DNA of 23,618 nt from Bdellovibrionaceae bacterium UBA2351 (GTDB lineage Bacteria; Bdellovibrionota; Bdellovibrionia; Bdellovibrionales; Bdellovibrionaceae). The notes beneath the pieces are model-generated. The model had not been told where the DNA came from. It searched no databases and was given only the letters and a program-made list of their open reading frames with translations. Positions 6,351 to 12,606 of the stretch are shown here, piece by piece; positions within the stretch are counted from its first letter, which is position 1, and every line of letters starts with the position of its first letter. The stretch spans positions 12,024 through 35,641 of the forward strand of contig DDTZ01000191.1 of the NCBI GenBank assembly GCA_002344565.1, read 5' to 3'. A program made the position numbers and the translations under genes.

Positions 6351-7886
6351 TCAGTCTTTGATGAAGAGTTCGTATTGTTCGATATGGTATGACGGCTCGA
6401 TCTTGAAAGTTACTGATTTCTTTAACTTTTTTTCCAGGTGTTCGAGTGTTTTACCCTCAAATTCATAGATCCAATCCACGATTTCACTTCGGCAGTGAAC
6501 GGCAAAGGTGCTCTTAGAGTTATCAATCATATCGATTTCACGCTCTAGCTCGCGGAAAATCTCGTTCGCAACTGTTGATTTACGTTTGATATAGCCGTGT
6601 CCGTCGCAATAGCTGCAGGGCTCACATAGGGTCTTAATCAAACTAGGTCTAGTGCGTTTACGAGTCATTTCAACTAGTCCTAGTGATGACATCGATAGAA
6701 CGTTCACTTTACCGCGATCTTTAAGAACTTCTTCTTTCAGGCCGTCTAAAATTTTTTCACGGTGGCTTTCTTTTTCCATGTCGATGAAGTCAATAATGAT
6801 GATCCCACCGCAATTTCTGATCCTTAATTGGTGGGCAATTTCCTTAACCGCTTCCAAATTGGTTTTAAGAATCGTGTCTTCGAGATCTTTTTTGCCTACA
6901 AAGCGACCCGTGTTGACGTCGATAACGACTAACGCTTCCGCTTCGTCAATAACGATGTAACCACCTGATTTTAACCAAATTTTTCTATCTAACGAGCGTG
7001 AAACTTCGAGTTCCACATCGTACAGATCAAACAAAGGCTTTGGCTCCTCATACAGGATTATGTTCTGTTTATATTTCGGCATTAGTTGTGTTACGAACTT
7101 GCTTACTTTTTTATGAATTTCTGCATCGTCAACCCAAACACTGACCACATCTTCATTCATTAAATCACGTAAAGCGCGTAGTTCGACTTCAATTTCCTGA
7201 TGAACTAAACCAGGCGTTTTCTTTTTATCGTAATTTTTTAGAACTTCTTTTGAAAGACGATCTAAATAATCTACGTCTGACTTCAAATTTTCTTCCGAAG
7301 CGCCTTCTCCTGCAGTACGTACGATAACACCGCCAAGAGGATTAATTTTTTGAACCAAATTTTTTAAACGATCACGTTCTTCTTCGTGTTCAATCCGGCG
7401 AGAAATGCCTAAGTGACGAATTGTGGGCAAGTACACCACGAATCGTCCTGGTAAAGAAATATGCGTCGTCAAACGCGCACCTTTTGTGCCTAACGGATCT
7501 TTAGCGACTTGAACTAGAAGCGCCTGGCCTTCTTTGATTAAATCCTGAATCGGGGTTTTATTTTCATTTTTTTGAGGAATGCCTTCTTCGTCGAAAACTG
7601 TTTCTTCAAGCGGCTCTTCACGGTCTAAATCAGGGATGGGATAGCTATCAGAGTCTAAATCTTCACGAATATCACCTACGTATAAAAACGCCGCCTTTTC
7701 CAATCCAATATCCACAAACGCGGCCTGCATACCCGGAAGTACGCGCAGAACCACCCCGCGGAAGATAGACCCTACCATGGTCGGAGACGTTTTACGTTCG
7801 ATTTTAAGATCCGTCAGAATACCTTTGTCTACATAGGCAACGCGAGTCTCGTGAGGTCTAACATTGATCAAGATTTCAGCTGCCAT
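6351..7886 (-). CDS. rng: Ribonuclease G/E family endoribonuclease
   Basis: Endoribonuclease of the RNase E/G family, which cuts single-stranded AU-rich RNA and helps mature rRNA and decay mRNA. Length 511 residues, close to RNase G and lacking the long C-terminal degradosome scaffold of RNase E. An N-terminal S1 domain (about 35-145) contains an acidic insertion at about 73-118. The DNase I-like catalytic part has the metal-binding aspartates at D323 (VIDVNTGRFVG) and D366 (IIIDFIDME). The zinc link is CEPCSYC (C421, C424, C427), which joins subunits in the family. Good SD (AAGGAT, 7-nt spacing) before ATG. It lies upstream of rplU, divergent from pilT. Naming it rng rather than rne rests on length. 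Confidence 0.93.
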   Translation of the reverse strand: MAAEILINVRPHETRVAYVDKGILTDLKIERKTSPTMVGSIFRGVVLRVLPGMQAAFVDIGLEKAAFLYVGDIREDLDSDSYPIPDLDREEPLEETVFDEEGIPQKNENKTPIQDLIKEGQALLVQVAKDPLGTKGARLTTHISLPGRFVVYLPTIRHLGISRRIEHEEERDRLKNLVQKINPLGGVIVRTAGEGASEENLKSDVDYLDRLSKEVLKNYDKKKTPGLVHQEIEVELRALRDLMNEDVVSVWVDDAEIHKKVSKFVTQLMPKYKQNIILYEEPKPLFDLYDVELEVSRSLDRKIWLKSGGYIVIDEAEALVVIDVNTGRFVGKKDLEDTILKTNLEAVKEIAHQLRIRNCGGIIIIDFIDMEKESHREKILDGLKEEVLKDRGKVNVLSMSSLGLVEMTRKRTRPSLIKTLCEPCSYCDGHGYIKRKSTVANEIFRELEREIDMIDNSKSTFAVHCRSEIVDWIYEFEGKTLEHLEKKLKKSVTFKIEPSYHIEQYELFIKD

Positions 7887-7916
7887 GGTCTATCCTTTTG
7901 AATGCGAAGGTACACA

Positions 7917-7974
7917 GGACCATTTGAAATGGCCCTGCAGAGTTTAGTAAAACAATAGTCCAGCGTAGTCCAGC
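7917..7974. promoter_or_regulatory. Palindrome and tandem 9-bp repeats in the rng-pilT divergent region
   Basis: In the 197-bp gap between divergent rng and pilT there is a near-perfect palindrome centred on 7926 (CCATTT-G-AAATGG, extended by GGA/CCC), 31 bp upstream of the rng start. There is also a pair of 9-bp direct repeats TAGTCCAGC at 7956-7964 and 7966-7974, spaced 10 bp apart, one helical turn. Both are of operator type or could be part of the rng leader RNA. No strong -35/-10 pair was recognised in this gap. Confidence 0.35.
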
Positions 7975-8083
7975 AAAAGAAACTAATTTTAATAACTTAG
8001 ACCTCTTTTACCCTTATATTTTTCCTGGTTCTGCCGATAAAAATTATGAGTAAAAACTTCGCGAACAAGCTAAGGAGTAGGTT

Positions 8084-9163
8084 TTGGCTGCAATAGACGA
8101 CTTATTTAAAATTATGGTTGAACAAAATGCATCGGATTTGCATTTAACAAGCGGGGCTCCTCCGTATTTGCGACTTCACGGTAAAATGATGCCGCTAAAT
8201 TATAAAGAATTAACGAGCCAAGAGGTTCAGGGTTTACTTTTTGAAATTTTAACTGAAAAACAAAAAAAATCATTCATCGAAAAATGGGAATTAGACTGCG
8301 CTTACACGGTCGCTGGTTTGGCTCGTTTTCGTTGCAATATCTTCATGCAAAGAAAAGGCTTAGCGGGCGTTTTTAGGATCATTCCTGAGAAAATTAAATC
8401 AGCGCAAGAACTAAACTTGCCTCAAGGTATTTTAGATCTAATTGATTGTGATCGCGGTTTAATCCTAGTTACCGGCCCTACAGGCTCCGGTAAATCGACG
8501 ACCCTTGCAGCAATGATTCATGAAATTAATATGAATACAGAATCGCACATCATCACAGTTGAAGATCCTATCGAGTTCGTTCACCAAAATATCAAATCGG
8601 TGATCAATCAACGTGAGGTAGGTTCACATACAAAATCATTCTCAAATGCCCTAAAGGCAGCCCTGCGTGAAGATCCAGATATCATGCTGGTGGGTGAGCT
8701 CCGTGACCTTGAAACAATCTCGTTAGCGTTAACAGCTGCAGAAACTGGCCATATCGTGTTCGGTACGCTTCATACAAACAATGCGGCAAAAACAATCGAT
8801 CGTATCATCGACGTTTTCCCTTCAAGTCAACAAGCGCAAATCCGTACGATGTTGTCAGAAAGCTTGCGCGGAGTTGTAGCTCAAACGCTATTCCCGCGCG
8901 CCGATGGTCAAGGCCGTGTGGCGGCTTACGAAATTTTAAAGAGCACCAAAGCGGTAGCGAATTTGATTCGTGAAGGTAAAATTCACCAAATTCCATCGGC
9001 TATCCAAACGGGTACCAGTTCTGGCATGGTCTCTTTCGAGAAATACATTGATGACCTTGTTAAAAAGGGAAAAGTGGCTCCGCACGATGCGAAGTTGTTC
9101 TTAGGTAAAGAAACCGAAACGACATCGGCGACGCCAAATGCCATCAAACGACCAGCGTCTTAA
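8084..9163 (+). CDS. pilT: Twitching motility ATPase PilT (type IV pilus retraction)
   Basis: Hexameric secretion ATPase that powers type IV pilus retraction at the inner-membrane base of the pilus. Length 359 residues. N-terminal SDLHLTSGAPPYLRLHGK is the PilT/PilU PAS-like domain. Walker A GPTGSGKST at 131-139, Asp box VEDPIEF about 159-165, Walker B with DIMLVGELRD (catalytic E205), His box HIVFGTLHTN at 223-232. The AIRNLIRE retraction motif appears as AVANLIRE at 290-297. The C-terminal tail is threonine/alanine-rich. The start is TTG, supported by AAGGAG with a 6-nt spacer. Type IV pili are needed for prey entry in Bdellovibrio; whether this copy serves that is unknown, as predators can carry more than one pilT. 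Confidence 0.95.
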   Translation: MAAIDDLFKIMVEQNASDLHLTSGAPPYLRLHGKMMPLNYKELTSQEVQGLLFEILTEKQKKSFIEKWELDCAYTVAGLARFRCNIFMQRKGLAGVFRIIPEKIKSAQELNLPQGILDLIDCDRGLILVTGPTGSGKSTTLAAMIHEINMNTESHIITVEDPIEFVHQNIKSVINQREVGSHTKSFSNALKAALREDPDIMLVGELRDLETISLALTAAETGHIVFGTLHTNNAAKTIDRIIDVFPSSQQAQIRTMLSESLRGVVAQTLFPRADGQGRVAAYEILKSTKAVANLIREGKIHQIPSAIQTGTSSGMVSFEKYIDDLVKKGKVAPHDAKLFLGKETETTSATPNAIKRPAS

Positions 9164-9182
9164 TTAAATTACCAATTAGCTG

Positions 9183-9557
9183 CTACCACTTATATTCAAA
9201 CGTAAAAAGAGGCCAATTCAGTTCAGGGCCTCTTTTTTTTGGGCCTGATACTGAATTCATGACGGTATAGTTCGGCAACGGATTTGATTCATTCACAGCC
9301 GACTGTTGCTCGTAATTATCGTACATCACATAGCTAACACCAGCCAGGAAACCAACTAATACACCCGTTGTAATATTATCTGTGTGCTCTTGTGGTTTTC
9401 CATAAAAGCTAAGCGTACTTAAACCTAAAACTCCGCCACCGATGCTCGAGAACAGAACAGTCGCGGTCGTACGTTTGAACGTCGATTGTGATTGGGCCTG
9501 TACTGTTGAGACAGTCAAAAATAACATTAATGCCGTAATAAGCTGCATGATTCTCAT
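9183..9557 (-). CDS. Small exported protein of unknown function with glycine-rich hydrophobic segments
   Basis: Not a family I can name. From ATG 9557 it has about 124 residues, beginning with a signal peptide (MRIMQLITALMLFLTVSTVQ, then A-Q). Two further hydrophobic, glycine-rich segments follow, one like VLFSSIGGGVLGLSTLSFYG and one like TGVLVGFLAGVSYVMYDNY, which look like a transmembrane hairpin. The C-terminus is polar and ends in aromatics (WPLFTFEYKW), an ending that recalls outer-membrane-associated proteins. The frame is open to ATG 9581, and ATG 9548 is another option; neither 9581 nor 9557 has a good SD, and the predicted promoter fits 9557. It is convergent with pilT, whose terminator lies in its 3' end, and divergent from deoC. 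The signal peptide and regular codon use support a real gene. Confidence 0.7.
   Translation of the reverse strand: MRIMQLITALMLFLTVSTVQAQSQSTFKRTTATVLFSSIGGGVLGLSTLSFYGKPQEHTDNITTGVLVGFLAGVSYVMYDNYEQQSAVNESNPLPNYTVMNSVSGPKKRGPELNWPLFTFEYKW
9204..9240 (+). terminator. Rho-independent terminator after pilT, inside the convergent gene
   Basis: AAAAAGAGGCC (9204-9214) pairs with GGCCTCTTTTT (9227-9237), an 11-bp stem with a 12-nt loop, followed by a total of eight T (9233-9240). It is 41 bp past the pilT stop. It lies within the last codons of the minus-strand gene 9183-9557 and is symmetric enough to work on both strands. Confidence 0.85.
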
Positions 9558-9565
9558 CTGTACCA

Positions 9566-9616
9566 AGCCTAACGGTAACATTCATTTTTGACAAACGCTT
9601 TTGTTGTCTATTTAAT
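9566..9616. promoter_or_regulatory. Divergent overlapping promoters for deoC and the small exported protein
   Basis: On the plus strand TTGACA (9588-9593) is followed after exactly 17 bp by TTTAAT (9611-9616), almost a consensus sigma-70 promoter; the expected start site is at or next to the A of the deoC ATG (9624). On the minus strand the same palindromic TTTGACAAA gives TTGTCA (plus 9589-9594), and 17 bp further is TAGGCT (9566-9571), leaving 8 bp to the ATG at 9557. The two -35 boxes overlap, so polymerases would compete. The plus promoter is strong by sequence; the minus one is weaker. Confidence 0.7.
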
Positions 9617-9623
9617 CTAGTCT

Positions 9624-10289
9624 ATGGAAAATTTAGCGTCATACATCGATCATACCCTTTTAAAAGCTGACAGTCGCAGAGCTGAATTCGATAAGCTATG
9701 TCAGGAAGCGAAAACTCATCATTTTTTCTCTGTATGTGTAAATTCGTACTGGGTCCCTACATGCGCTCAGCTTTTAACCGGTTCTGATGTTAAGGTGTGC
9801 ACGGTGGTTGGCTTTCCTTTAGGTGCCAGCCACTCTACGACAAAAGCATTCGAAGCCGACTGGGCGATTAAAAATGGCGCTCGTGAAATTGATATGGTTA
9901 TCAATATTGGCGCACTAAAAGATAAAGATCACACATTCGTTGAATCAGATATCAAAACAGTTGTTAAAGCCTGCCAAGGTCATACCCTGAAAGTCATTAT
10001 CGAAACCTGTCTGCTGACAGACGATGAAAAAGTTTCGGCGTGTAAAATTATCGAAGCTGCCGGCGCGCAATTCGTAAAAACATCGACTGGATTTTCAACC
10101 GCAGGTGCACAACTAAGCGACATCATCCTATTTAAGAAAAATTTAAGCAAACACATGCAAATCAAAGCCAGCGGCGGAATTAAAAATAAAGCCCAAGCAT
10201 TAGAATTTATCCAAGCCGGTGCAAACCGCCTGGGTACATCATCTGGTGTTAGCCTTGTACAAGGCATGGAATCAAAATCTAGCTACTAG
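9624..10289 (+). CDS. deoC: Deoxyribose-phosphate aldolase
   Basis: Class I aldolase that splits 2-deoxyribose-5-phosphate into acetaldehyde and glyceraldehyde-3-phosphate, the last step in using deoxynucleosides as carbon. Length 221 residues, typical of the short bacterial form. Starts MENLASYIDHTLLKADS. The Schiff-base lysine is K152 in FVKTSTGF, the second active-site lysine is K181 in IKASGGIK, and the proton-relay aspartate is D90 in REIDMVINIG. There is no SD before the ATG, but a near-consensus promoter ends 7 bp upstream, which suggests a leaderless mRNA. It is followed after 6 bp by the pyrimidine phosphorylase gene. No phosphopentomutase gene, needed to link the phosphorylases to DeoC, is in the window. 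Confidence 0.97.
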   Translation: MENLASYIDHTLLKADSRRAEFDKLCQEAKTHHFFSVCVNSYWVPTCAQLLTGSDVKVCTVVGFPLGASHSTTKAFEADWAIKNGAREIDMVINIGALKDKDHTFVESDIKTVVKACQGHTLKVIIETCLLTDDEKVSACKIIEAAGAQFVKTSTGFSTAGAQLSDIILFKKNLSKHMQIKASGGIKNKAQALEFIQAGANRLGTSSGVSLVQGMESKSSY

Positions 10290-10295
10290 GAAGTT

Positions 10296-11612
10296 ATGTT
10301 ACTGCAAACAGAAATTATTAAGAAAAAAAGAGATAAAAAAGAATTGGAACTTCAGGAAATTGATTACCTTATTCAAGCCTACACTCGTGGTGAAGTGCCT
10401 GACTATCAAATGTCCGCTTGGTTAATGGCCGTGTTTTTCAATGGGATGACAGAGAAAGAAACATTTGGCCTAACTAAATCTATGATCAACTCGGGAATCA
10501 CTGTTGATTTCTCGGAGGTTAAAAAATTTAAAGTCGACAAGCATTCAACAGGTGGTGTGGGTGACAAAACAAGCTTAATCTTGGGCCCAATCGTAGCGGC
10601 TGCGGGTATCCCAGTTCCCATGATTTCTGGTCGTGGCCTTGGACACACGGGTGGAACCTTAGACAAATTAGAATCTATTCCGGGCTTCAACACACAATTA
10701 GATTTGGAGCAGTTTATTGATGCCATCAAAGAACACGAAATCGCGTTCATTGGCCAAACTAAAGAAATTTGCCCTGCTGATAAAAAACTATACGCCCTTC
10801 GTGATGTGACGGCCACAGTCGATTGCATTCCCTTAATTTGCGCCAGCATTATGTCTAAAAAATTAGCGGAAGGTATAGATGGATTAGTTCTAGATGTTAA
10901 GTATGGCTCTGGTGCGTTCATGAAAAAGTCAAAGGACGCCGCTATTCTTGCAAAGTACCTAATGAAAATAGCGAAAAGATACGGCAAAAAAATTTCTGCT
11001 TACATCACTTCTATGAATCAGCCGCTAGGGCGCTACGCAGGTAACTCGTTGGAAGTCTTTGAGTGCGTGGAAATCATGAAAGGCAAAACTCATATTAACA
11101 AATATGGTTACGATTCTTATGCCGATACTCGGGAGTTAAGTTTGGTTTTGGCTTCCGAAATGATGTTCTTAACAGGTAAATACAAAAATCGTGAAAAAAG
11201 CTATGCTCACGCCAAAGAAATTTTGGATTCTGGTAAAGCCTGGGAAAAATTCAAAGAACTATGTGTACTTCATACAGGCAATATCGATAAATTGCCTCTG
11301 CCAAACAGCTCACAAACTGTAAAAGCGACAAAAAAAGGCTACATTCATTCTTTCGATGTGGAACGAATCGGCTTAGCCGCGATCAAGATCCGCGCTGGGC
11401 GCAAGGTGAAAGAAGATGTCATCGAGGGCACGGCTGGTATTGAATTTCATTGCAAAATCGGTGATGCCGTCAACAAAGGCGATATTGTTTACACAATTCA
11501 TGGCAATAACCAGGATTTATTTAAGTATGCACTACCTGATCTTGAAGCGTCGTACGTAGTGAAAGCGACGAAAGTTAAAAAGGATAAGCTAATCCTAAAT
11601 CACTTCACTTGA
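10296..11612 (+). CDS. deoA: Pyrimidine-nucleoside / thymidine phosphorylase
   Basis: Cleaves thymidine (and possibly uridine) with phosphate to give the free base and (deoxy)ribose-1-phosphate. Length 438 residues. The glycosyltransferase family 3 signature is clear: KHSTGGVGDK at 82-91 binds phosphate, followed by SGRGLGHTGGTLDKLESIPG up to 130. R169, S184 and K188 (ALRDVTATVD, CASIMSKK) match the base-binding residues of E. coli thymidine phosphorylase. Start ATG 10296 has AGGAAG formed partly by the deoC stop, so the two genes are probably co-translated. Distinguishing thymidine phosphorylase (DeoA) from the broader pyrimidine enzyme (Pdp) is not possible by eye. In a predator it would process nucleosides from digested prey DNA; that is inference. 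Confidence 0.95.
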   Translation: MLLQTEIIKKKRDKKELELQEIDYLIQAYTRGEVPDYQMSAWLMAVFFNGMTEKETFGLTKSMINSGITVDFSEVKKFKVDKHSTGGVGDKTSLILGPIVAAAGIPVPMISGRGLGHTGGTLDKLESIPGFNTQLDLEQFIDAIKEHEIAFIGQTKEICPADKKLYALRDVTATVDCIPLICASIMSKKLAEGIDGLVLDVKYGSGAFMKKSKDAAILAKYLMKIAKRYGKKISAYITSMNQPLGRYAGNSLEVFECVEIMKGKTHINKYGYDSYADTRELSLVLASEMMFLTGKYKNREKSYAHAKEILDSGKAWEKFKELCVLHTGNIDKLPLPNSSQTVKATKKGYIHSFDVERIGLAAIKIRAGRKVKEDVIEGTAGIEFHCKIGDAVNKGDIVYTIHGNNQDLFKYALPDLEASYVVKATKVKKDKLILNHFT

Positions 11613-11637
11613 TCCTCTTGTTTTCTTGACCAAAAAC

Positions 11638-11696
11638 TCCCTAGACTTCTACCCACTTTTAGTGGTTAAATTACGGAAATCTCTAGGGATAAGGGG
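11638..11696 (+). promoter_or_regulatory. Structured leader upstream of the purine phosphorylase gene
   Basis: An outer 8-bp perfect inverted repeat, TCCCTAGA (11638-11645) and TCTAGGGA (11682-11689), encloses a small hairpin CCACT-TTT-AGTGG (11653-11665). The 3' arm abuts the SD (AAGGGG, 11691-11696). Opening or closing the outer stem could change access to the SD. A TTGACC at 11626-11631 has no good -10, so this may be an intercistronic element rather than a promoter leader. Confidence 0.4.
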
Positions 11697-11701
11697 CAAC
11701 T

Positions 11702-12526
11702 TTGAAAAATCAAGTACTAGATAATTTAACAGAAGCGGTTAAATACATTCGCACGCAAACGTCCATGAAGCCACAAATCGGTATAATTTTAGGCTCTGGA
11801 TTAGGCGCTTTTGTTGATCAAGTTCAGATATCTTGCAAGATTTCATATAATGATATTCCCCACTTCATGTCGACGACCGTTGAAGGCCACAAAGGCAATT
11901 TAATTTTCGGAACATTAGGCAACAAGAACGTTGTTATTCTTCAGGGACGCAATCACTACTACGAAGGCCACAGTATGGAATCCGTGGTATTTCCAACACG
12001 CACATTAGCTCTTTTAGGTATAGAAACATTACTTCTTACGAACTCAGCTGGTGGTTTTGGCGATACGATGCAAGCCGGTGATTTTATGATCATCGAAGAC
12101 CATATTAATTTAATGGGTATCAATCCACTCATGGGTCCAAATATTAAAGAATTAGGCCCGCGCTTTCCCGACATGACGGAAGCTTATGATCGTTCATTAA
12201 TTGAAAAAATGGAAAAAATTTTCCAGCAAACATCTACAAAATACCATAAAGGTATTTACTGCGGCGTTAGCGGTCCAACGTACGAGACACCCGCCGAAGT
12301 ACGTTATTTGAAACTGATTGGTGGTAAAGCCGTTGGCATGTCTACCGTACCGGAAGCTATCGCTGCTAACCACCTTGGTTTACGTGTGGGCGCTTTAAGC
12401 TGCATTACTAATTTAGCGGCAGGAATTTCAAGACAAAAACTATCTCATGAAGAAGTCACCGATACGGCAAAGAAAGTGGAACAAAAGTTCTCATCTTTCA
12501 TGAAGCAGTTAATTGAAGCTCTTTAA
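11702..12526 (+). CDS. Purine nucleoside phosphorylase (trimeric PNP type)
   Basis: Splits purine (deoxy)nucleosides with phosphate into base and (deoxy)ribose-1-phosphate. Length 274 residues, as for the trimeric mammalian/Bacillus PunA-type family rather than the hexameric DeoD type. Visible motifs: ILGSGLGAF about 29-37, phosphate site QGRNHYYEGHS at 81-91, NSAGG 114-118, SGPTYETPAEVRYLKLIG from 190 with E195, GMSTVPEA 212-219, and CITNLAAG with N237. E195 and N237 correspond to the purine-binding Glu201/Asn243 of the bovine enzyme. The start is TTG, supported by AAGGGG with 5-nt spacing. It follows deoA by 89 bp that can fold (see the leader entry) and completes the nucleoside cluster. 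The symbol could be punA or deoD; I leave it open. Confidence 0.93.
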   Translation: MKNQVLDNLTEAVKYIRTQTSMKPQIGIILGSGLGAFVDQVQISCKISYNDIPHFMSTTVEGHKGNLIFGTLGNKNVVILQGRNHYYEGHSMESVVFPTRTLALLGIETLLLTNSAGGFGDTMQAGDFMIIEDHINLMGINPLMGPNIKELGPRFPDMTEAYDRSLIEKMEKIFQQTSTKYHKGIYCGVSGPTYETPAEVRYLKLIGGKAVGMSTVPEAIAANHLGLRVGALSCITNLAAGISRQKLSHEEVTDTAKKVEQKFSSFMKQLIEAL

Positions 12527-12572
12527 TTGTCTCTGTCGAAGAATTAAACAGCTAAAAATCAGCCTATTCCTA

Positions 12573-12601
12573 TTGAGGTGGTGTTTAGATTGCTAGTTAA
12601 T
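12573..12601 (+). promoter_or_regulatory. Promoter candidate for the GT-B-like exported protein gene
   Basis: TTGAGG (12573-12578), 17 bp, GTTAAT (12596-12601), 5 bp, then ATG 12607. The start site would fall on or within a base or two of the ATG, in keeping with the lack of an SD for that ATG. The same TTGAGG region can also be read as an SD (GAGGTGG) for a TTG at 12590 in another frame, so two readings are possible. Confidence 0.4.
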
Positions 12602-12606
12602 CGCAT

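Noticed and set aside
10406..10987. 193-codon open frame on the minus strand antisense to deoA
   Set aside because: The plus-strand frame is an unmistakable pyrimidine phosphorylase; the antisense product has no recognisable motif or SD and looks like a shadow.
11645..11690. Resemblance to a purine riboswitch in the leader of the purine phosphorylase gene (TTCTACC followed by a hairpin)
   Set aside because: The rest of the purine aptamer core, including the P2 loop and the conserved 3' P1-side bases, is missing; kept only as an unnamed structured leader.
12522..12548. AT-only inverted repeat TTTAATT/AATTAAA after the purine phosphorylase stop
   Set aside because: All A/T pairing with a 13-nt loop and no T tract; too weak to call a terminator.
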